DNA from: Agapetus fuscipes
Lineage: Eukaryota; Arthropoda; Insecta; Trichoptera; Glossosomatidae
Reading direction: 5' to 3'
NCBI GenBank assembly: GCA_951799405.1
Contig: OX637345.1
Coordinates: 5,456,001 to 5,520,000 of the forward strand
Length of the DNA: 64,000 nt
The notes beneath the pieces are model-generated. The model was not told where the DNA came from and searched no databases. It was given only the letters and a program-made list of their open reading frames with translations. The position numbers and the translations under genes were made by a program. How positions within the stretch are numbered: position 1 is the first letter of the stretch; each line of letters starts with the position of its first letter. Positions 58,448 through 64,000 of this stretch are shown here, one piece after another.

Positions 58448-58587
58448 CCAACTGTTACTAAGCTGCACACATAGTGAATTTTTTACCACGTTGTCCCCAA
58501 AAGAGTTCGCCTGTGGCGTATGGGGGAACCCGAATTTTTGGCATGGAGCTCAAGCGTTTTACTAACTGAGCCATCGCTCAGACTAAT
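58448..58587 (-). mobile_element. SINE-2, large internal deletion
   Basis: ACTAAGCTGCACACATAGTG, CCACGTTGTCCCC and GTTCGCCTGTGGCG, then directly the reverse head GGGAACCCGAATTTTTGGCA...GAGCCATCGCTCAGAC. Confidence 0.7.
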
Positions 58588-58739
58588 AAATAATTATAAA
58601 TAATAATAGAAATGAATAAGTTAGAAATAAATTAGAAGAAAAAGTGAAACTTAATACACTCGCCGTAATAAAAAACAAAGTTGGTTCATTTTTTATCATA
58701 TAAATTAGAAATGTTCAAAACATCTCCAAATTTCTTTAT

Positions 58740-59042
58740 GCAATGGTCCATAGCTCAGCCTTTGTAAGAATTCTTGCATTTCATGTTAAGAGATTGAGTT
58801 CGAGAGTCACCGAGGGTGTCAGAAATGAACTGATGTTTCGTTGTTGATTTCCAACTCAAAATTTAATACCGGCATGGCTTACTCAAATTTCACAAAAAAT
58901 AAGTACCTACATCCTATTTAACTGAAGCGGTTGGCGTAAGGCCTTGCCTACAATCTGAATAGTTTCAAAACGCCACATGCGAACTTGTCATCAACCACTT
59001 TTATAAAAAGTTGCTCTATATGTGCAGTTAAGTGTCACTTTT
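58740..59042 (+). mobile_element. SINE-2, diverged
   Basis: ATGGTCCATAGCTCAGCC, GAGTTCGAGAGTCACCGAGG, GTGTCAGAAATGAACTGATG, AACTGAAGCGGTTGGCGTAA and TCTATATGTGCAGTTAAGTG. Confidence 0.78.
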
Positions 59043-59044
59043 TT

Positions 59045-59430
59045 GCTTTGAATTTTATGCACACACCTACGTCTTTTATGCCACTCTATTTCTCCATGAA
59101 ATTCCCCAAAGTATTCGTGGGCTTTGATTAAAAAAAATGCCGTTTCGTACACACGGCTTAGCGGATTCTGTGTGAGAGTAACCAGAGCCCGCAGTCCGCC
59201 GTACATATAGTTTATTTGGCAATATCGCGAAATTTACACCCCTTTCTGAATACATTTATGCGGTATTTTGGCACATTTTTAAAAAGAGAGAAAACGGCTT
59301 GATTATTATTAAAGGTCTTCTTCTAAATTAATTGGTGTTGTAATGCCTTTAATAAGGTTTTTAATGATTTTAAAAAAGAGCACTGTAAAAATGTACAAAA
59401 TATTTTTTAATCACTGATGTAGCCAAGTTT
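59045..59430. other. Unassigned sequence
   Basis: Nothing recognised. Confidence 0.3.
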
Positions 59431-59434
59431 TTAA

Positions 59435-59942
59435 TATAATCTAATTTTAGTTGCAAACATATGTAACATTGAGGATTCACATAAATACGCGGTTAAACAT
59501 GCCGCATGTGGACTTACAATATAAAAACCCAAATGTAAAATGAACATACACATTACACCCTGCAACTCTTGCAGACCTTCCCTGAAACAGGGGGGACATT
59601 GGCAAAGTGAACGATTTTCTACATCATGGGTTTTATTATTATTCCTTGACTTATAGGTTGGTATGAGGCTGACCACCCATACTGTAAAAAATGGTTCACT
59701 TTGCCAATGTCACCCCTGTTTCAGGGAAGGTCGGCAAAAGTTGTGGGGCTTATGTTCATTTGAGGTTTGGATTTTATTTGTAAGTACACATTCAGCATTT
59801 GTAAGCGCGAACTACACTTGTTGGTTTGTGGGCATACATCTGAGAGCTTTAAATGAATATATCCTTGCAACTTAGATTATAGATTATAGATTATAGATGG
59901 GTGGTCAACCGCATACCGACCCATAAGTCAATGAAATTATCG
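59435..59942. mobile_element. Inverted GATTA elements
   Basis: Minus copy 59435-59632 (ATCTAATTTTAGTTGCAAAC ... GTGAACGATTTTCTACATCA). Complete plus copy 59643-59900 (CCTTGACTTATAGGTTGG ... TTAGATTATAGATTATAG). Then a minus head 59898-59938 (GATGGGTGGTCAACCGCATA). It may be one minus copy into which the plus copy inserted, since the two minus parts are complementary. Confidence 0.82.
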
Positions 59943-59949
59943 GTTTTTA

Positions 59950-60078
59950 AGTGTTTGGCGTAAAACTACCCTTCTTACCTGAGAAGGAAAATATGTTTCA
60001 CATGCCACATGTGATTTATTTAGGACAAAACGGTAAAAATATTCTCTTTGTGTGCAGTTTAGTTATGTTGCTTATTTT
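59950..60078 (+). mobile_element. SINE-2 3' third, decayed
   Basis: GTTTGGCGTAAAACTACCCT, TTCACATGCCACATGTGATT and GTGTGCAGTTTAGTTATGTT. Confidence 0.7.
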
Positions 60079-60144
60079 ATCGATTGTAGAGACTGGAGAC
60101 ATAAACTTTTAAAATTAAGTAGAAATAATAATAAAGTAGTACAA

Positions 60145-60412
60145 TCTAATCTAATCTAATCTAAGCTGCAAAGATATATATCATTTAAGATTTATACTAA
60201 ATGCATTCCCACAAGCAGATATGTATAATTTCGCGCTAACACATGCCGCATGTGGACCTACAATATAAAAACCCAATCTCAAATGAACATAAGCCTTGCA
60301 ACTCTTGCCGTCCTTCCCTGAAACAGGGGTGACATTGGCAAAGTGAACCAATTTTTATATTATGGGTGGTCAGCCGCATAACAACCTATAAGTCAAGGAA
60401 CATACATGACAA
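60145..60412 (-). mobile_element. GATTA element, complete
   Basis: (TAATC)n, AAGCTGCAAAGATATATATC, TAATTTCGCGCTAACACATG, GTCCTTCCCTGAAACAGGGG, ACAACCTATAAGTCAAGGAA and the LINE-A UTR start CATACATGACAAAAT. Very close to the 45800 UTR. Confidence 0.9.
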
Positions 60413-60462
60413 AATAAGTAATTATGTTTTTTAATTATTTTGAGTAAAATTAAACAACCACA

Positions 60463-60497
60463 TCCGGTTTCGAAAATATACCGTTTGCTTCGTCAGT
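60463..60497 (-). ncRNA. Hammerhead-like motif
   Basis: Minus strand: CTGACGA (60490-60496), AGCAAACGGTATATTTTC, GAAACCGG. The box and GAAAC are intact; stem II is unclear. Confidence 0.45.
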
Positions 60498-60499
60498 CT

Positions 60500-61465
60500 G
60501 ATGATTCGTTCTGTTGGTAAGTGTTTTATTTATTTAAAAAAAATTCACTTGTTTAAGTAAATCAGCCCAAGTCATTATAAGGAAATTTTGATGAAATTTG
60601 TTTCCAGTATCATCAAATTGAAATTAAGAGCATTTTGTTGATTATTTTCTTATCTGGATGTAACGATAATTCATAAATAATTTATTCTAGAATATTCAAG
60701 AAACATTTCCAGTCCCCGCAGGGCTGGGCGATTAAGCAATTTCGTAAAACCGGCCATTTAAAAGGGTGCCTGAGTGGATGGTGAAAACGTAAGAAAATCT
60801 TAAGCCCCGCATTGTATGTATTATGTTGTGTAAGGAAGAGTATGAGAGGGAATGGAAAGTCGCGAGTTTTTTTTAATGAGACCGGATTCTCGCGAGTTTC
60901 AAAATTAATGACCATGGATTTAATTTGATATTAAGATAAGAAATGGAATGAAGCACCATATTTTAAAATGAATATGAAATATATAAGTAAGTACTTGTGT
61001 TTGGTTTGTTTCTATTGGTTTTTTATCAGTCTTTAAAATCTGTAGAAAAAGGTAGAAGCTTAGGTAGATAATAACGATTTGTATTTGTTCGAGATTAGTT
61101 AAGTGTTGAATCGAATATTCTGGTGGAATCCACCAACATGGTATAAACGATTCTCCATATTTAGAGAATAATCTTAATAATTTGTATAAATTAAGACCAG
61201 ATTCCCTTGGAGGAGCAGATATAAACCAACCGTTCCACTGTTCAAATGTATAAACTCTGTTGGAACCGTAAGTGAGGAAATAAGTTGTGTGAAATAAATA
61301 AACCGCTGTTTTTATTAAACAGAACCCGCCAAAAATCATAATAATACTCACAATTCAGATAATTTCGAAAGGACAACAAGGAAAGAAAAACTTAAGAACG
61401 TTAGTCAAATATAACAGAATACTGTACTAACAGAAAGCACCACATTATCTGTCTTATATCAGATC
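60500..61465. other. Unassigned sequence
   Basis: The 143-residue minus frame 60920-61351 is rich in Phe/Ile/Leu and has no domain I recognise; weak candidate only. Confidence 0.3.
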
Positions 61466-61469
61466 TGTT

Positions 61470-61818
61470 TAAAACGCAACGCAAACAAAATAAAACGCAA
61501 CTAAGCTACACATATAGTGTTACTTCTTGCCGCATTATCCCCGAAGGGGTCGTATGTGGTGAGTTGAACCTATTAATTTTTACAGGTAAGGGGGCCGGCC
61601 TTACGCCAACCACTCTAGTTGAAGTGGAGGTTTCCCAGCTCCCGAGAGTGCTGGTTCTCATTTCTTGGGAAGGCTGAGCAAACCTTGCCAGTATTTTATT
61701 TCGGGGTTTGAAATAAACACCGAAACGAGAAATCATTTCTTACACCCACGATGGGATTCGAACCCGAGCTCACGTCATGGAATGCAAGCACTCTACCAAC
61801 TGAGCTATCCAGCGGATC
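61470..61818 (-). mobile_element. SINE-2, complete, target duplication likely
   Basis: Reverse order: AAACGCAACGCAAACAAAAT (TTGCG-type tail), GCAACTAAGCTACACATATA, GTAAGGGGGCCGGCCTTACG and the head ACTGAGCTATCC. TCTGTTTA occurs just left (61464-61471) and right (61820-61827). Confidence 0.88.
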
Positions 61819-61849
61819 TTTCTGTTTACTGGGGACTTACTTCTTAGGA

Positions 61850-62420
61850 CGCAGAAGATGCTATTTTTACATATTTTGGGTGGTAAACCTGGTAGACACT
61901 ACACGTATGGTATTTTGAGTCAGTACACAGATTTGAGTTATCCTACAGGCATCCATGTGTTCATAAAAAAGACTGAAGAACCAAAAAAAGAAAGAATGAA
62001 TAACAATATGCACAAAACCTTTTTCTAAGGAAGTGTTAACAAGTGGAGCACATATTGAATTAATTATCTTGCGATGATCTCATTCAAAACAAGATACATC
62101 TCGTAAAAAAATAGTACGAGATCTCGCGAAGCTGAGTTCCCAACCCTACATCTGACACAGAAAACACTTGGGAGCGCGCGTACCTACATAAGATTGTTTC
62201 CATTACACTGTAATACTATAACCCGGGTTTTCTTTGATGATTTATGAACAAATCTGAGAATACATTTTGTTTTGTGCTTTGGAGCATTCTCCCCGAGGAC
62301 CGGGTTTCACGATTATTATAAACAAAATGCTTTAAAGTAATTTATTGTCGTCTCTCTACAAAAGCGTATATGGCGCTGGTAACACTTTTTAAACTCACTA
62401 ATTGGCCATAAGAGATGTAC
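61850..62420. other. Unassigned sequence
   Basis: Nothing recognised apart from a possible LINE scrap at 61885-61905. Confidence 0.3.
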
Positions 62421-62429
62421 TAGCTGGTT

Positions 62430-62545
62430 CCACGACTAGATATCCGAAGACAGAAAGTCCACGACATAATGTCCACGCGACAAAATGTCCACGTGACACA
62501 ATTTCCACCGACGAGATGTCTAACAATGTAATGTCCACCTGTGAA
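62430..62545. repeat. Short-motif array GACAaaATGTCCAC
   Basis: GACATAATGTCCACGCGACA, AAATGTCCACGTGACACAAT, TTCCACC, GACGAGATGTCTAAC and AATGTAATGTCCACC: irregular ~15-bp repeats, each with a small GACA/TGTC palindrome. Confidence 0.65.
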
Positions 62546-62624
62546 AAATCCATGAAAATATAGAAGTTATATTAATTATTTATATATTTTGTATTGTTGG
62601 TGTATTAACACTGTGAAAATTCAT

Positions 62625-62822
62625 ATTCAATAATTTATTTATTTTTAGGATATTTAAATTAAAACAAGTTGTTTTATATTTTCATATTTTTTTCATTATT
62701 TTTATACCTGACGATGATTAAAGATCGAAAACGCAAGTAAGATAGAAATAAATAATTGTAGATATACGTGAAAATATAAAACAGTGTTTTAATTAAAATC
62801 CTAAAAATAAGTAAATTATTAA
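62625..62822. repeat. Palindromic unit with a hammerhead-like core
   Basis: Arms 62625-62684 and 62768-62822 are inverted (TTTTAGGATATTTAAATTAA..TTTTATATTTTCA and inverse). Plus-strand core inside: CTGACGA (62708-62714), GATT AAA GATC stem, then GAAAACGC. The conserved box, stem II and GAAA are in the expected order. Confidence 0.62.
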
Positions 62823-62854
62823 TTATTTTTGTATTTTTTTTGTTGATTTAAAAA

Positions 62855-63130
62855 ATGTAATTTGTTGTGTATGATCCTTGACTTTTAGGTTGGTATGCGG
62901 CTGACCCCCCATGCTGTAGAAAATGGTTCACTTTGCCAATGCCACCCTTGTTTCAGGGAACGTCGGCAAGAGTTGCAGGGTGAATGTTCATTTGAGATTT
63001 TGAAAACGTTGTATGTAGGTTCACATGGGCGTGTGCAAACTTATACGTGGATACTTGATATAATGCATTAATGTGAATCCTTTATGTTACATATTATCTT
63101 TGCAACTTAGATTAAATTAGATTAGACATC
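62855..63130 (+). mobile_element. GATTA element with LINE-A UTR start
   Basis: AATTTGTTGTGTATGATCCT, TGACTTTTAGGTTGGTATGC, GGGAACGTCGGCAAGAGTTG and TTGCAACTTAGATTAAATTA. Confidence 0.85.
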
Positions 63131-63194
63131 CCAAATTTTTCAATAAGCATGTTGTATAAATCTTATAATATGTAATATTGTGTAATTTTTGTGC

Positions 63195-63340
63195 CTTGAT
63201 TTATACGTTCGTACGAGGCTAACCACCCATACTGTAAAAAATGGTCCACTTTGCCAGTCACCCTTGCTCTGGAAAATCAAAAATTGCTCGGTTTATGTTC
63301 ATTTCAGGTTCAGATTTTAATTTGCAACTACATATGCAGC
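63195..63340 (+). mobile_element. GATTA element, cut by LINE-F
   Basis: CCTTGATTTATACGTTCG, ACCACCCATACTGTAAAAAA and TTTTAATTTGCAACTACATA. It stops at ATGCAGC, where the reverse-transcriptase frame begins. Confidence 0.78.
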
Positions 63341-64000
63341 ATTCCAACTTCAGGAGTTCCTCAAGGCTCTAATTTAGGCCCTCTAGCCTTCATTGTGTTC
63401 ATTAACGACATTGCGGACAAGATCAAAAATAGTTCTTGTCTTCTTTACGCTGATGACATGAAAATTTATACAGAAATCAAGGATTTTCAAGACTGTATTA
63501 ATTTACAGATGGATTTGAACTCTCTGCTGATGTGGTCCAATAATAATGGATTGAACTTCAACATTAGCAAGTGTTCTGTCATGTCATTTACAAGATCCGC
63601 TTGTCCCATAATCCATGAGTACAGTATTGGTGGGTCGATACTGGCTCGTGTCTTTTCATTTAGGGACCTGGGCGTAGTTTTTGATCCTGGTCTGAAGTTT
63701 ACAGAACATATAACGCAGTTGACGACCAAATGCTACCAGTTATTGGGCTTTGTGATCAGAATTAGCAATAATTTTGAGTCACCGAGAGCTATGGTGGATG
63801 TCTTCAACTGTGTTGTACGTTCTAAATTAGAGTACGCTGTCGAGGTTTGGGCCCCGTATCAGCGGAAGTATGTAGATCTTTTGGAGCAAATTCAAAAAAA
63901 GTTTTTGAGGTACCTCCTCATGAGAATACATGGGAATTATCCCAAGTTTATGCACCATGAGGAATTACTTGAGAAAACCAGCTCCAGGAGCCTGGAATCT
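63341..64000 (+). CDS. LINE-F (Jockey-like) reverse transcriptase, partial, intact frame
   Basis: 220 codons without a stop, running off the window. It starts abruptly in the palm domain at IPTSGVPQGSNLGPLAFIVF-INDI (a SGVPQGS block), then LLYADDMKIYTEI with the catalytic YADD near residue 48. Next come LLMWSNNNGLNFNISKCSVM, FRDLGVVFDPGLKFTEHI, RSKLEYAVEVWAP and LEQIQKKFLRYL. These are the RT and thumb landmarks of Jockey/CR1-type LINEs. The N-terminal endonuclease and fingers are absent: a 5'-truncated copy inserted into, or joined to, a GATTA element at 63340. No start codon is expected. Lack of decay over 660 bases suggests a recent insertion. Confidence 0.85.
   Translation, partial: MPTSGVPQGSNLGPLAFIVFINDIADKIKNSSCLLYADDMKIYTEIKDFQDCINLQMDLNSLLMWSNNNGLNFNISKCSVMSFTRSACPIIHEYSIGGSILARVFSFRDLGVVFDPGLKFTEHITQLTTKCYQLLGFVIRISNNFESPRAMVDVFNCVVRSKLEYAVEVWAPYQRKYVDLLEQIQKKFLRYLLMRIHGNYPKFMHHEELLEKTSSRSLES

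Noticed and set aside
60920..61351. 143-residue minus-strand frame
   Set aside because: Hydrophobic and AT-driven with no recognised motif; not enough to call a gene.

Overview
This is a eukaryotic, AT-rich, repeat-saturated window with no convincing host gene. The mix points to an arthropod, most likely an insect: several LINE reverse-transcriptase C-termini of types common in insects, tRNA- and 5S-rRNA-derived SINEs, hAT-like and Tigger-like MITEs, and many short palindromic units carrying hammerhead-ribozyme-like cores. I cannot name the species. There is no operon, CRISPR array or prokaryotic signal. Nearly every long open frame is a transposon remnant or a shadow inside a repeat.

Families, named here for reference. 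LINE-A: reverse transcriptase ending in an RWFGH...RGRPRK...EVCKDR tail, RTE-like by its C-terminus, best copies at 36905-38120 and 45062-46068. GATTA element: a ~260 bp unit running from CCTTGACTTATAGGTTGG to a (GATTA)n or (GATTATA)n tail. It occurs about 30 times and is the 3' UTR of one LINE-A subfamily. LINE-B: GRRRTSWLKNLR tail with (AAG)n, at 9796-10310 and 16346-16660. LINE-C: CR1/L2-like, at 17165-18295, 31850-32190 and 51895-51995. LINE-D to LINE-J are single fragments, including an uninterrupted reverse-transcriptase frame that runs off the right edge (63341-64000). SINE-1: tRNA-like head, in three copies fused behind a whole 5S rRNA-like module; one subfamily shares its 3' end with LINE-C. 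SINE-2: another tRNA-like head with a TTGCG/poly-T 3' end, ~22 copies. SINE-3: class-II (Ser/Leu-like) tRNA head.

Layout. 1-3 kb: short tandem repeats, a ribozyme-like palindrome and a 25-bp minisatellite of about 21 units. 3-9.3 kb: SINEs, GATTA elements, a hAT MITE inside a LINE-A copy, and a 0.9-kb foldback element. 9.3-9.7 kb: a small protein-like frame with no recognised family. 9.7-25 kb: nested LINE/SINE/MITE insertions and a 15-bp minisatellite. 25-36 kb: L2-like and LINE-C remnants, palindromes and the second 5S/tRNA SINE. 36-46 kb: the longest LINE-A, a decayed tandem array split by a hAT-like MITE and by a SINE-2 within a SINE-3, and several MITEs. 46-64 kb: a Tigger-like MITE, further LINE-A copies, a MITE split by two GATTA elements, the third 5S/tRNA SINE and the terminal LINE.

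How the parts relate: the LINEs would supply reverse transcriptase. SINE-1 carries the LINE-C 3' end and GATTA elements carry the LINE-A 3' end, so those LINEs are the likely mobilisers. The nesting gives relative ages: MITEs, then LINE-B, then GATTA; LINE-C, then SINE-1; GATTA, then ribozyme palindrome. The strongest unusual signal is about a dozen hammerhead-like motifs in short, often palindromic units, of the kind associated with Penelope-like elements, with no Penelope reverse transcriptase visible here. All calls are by eye.
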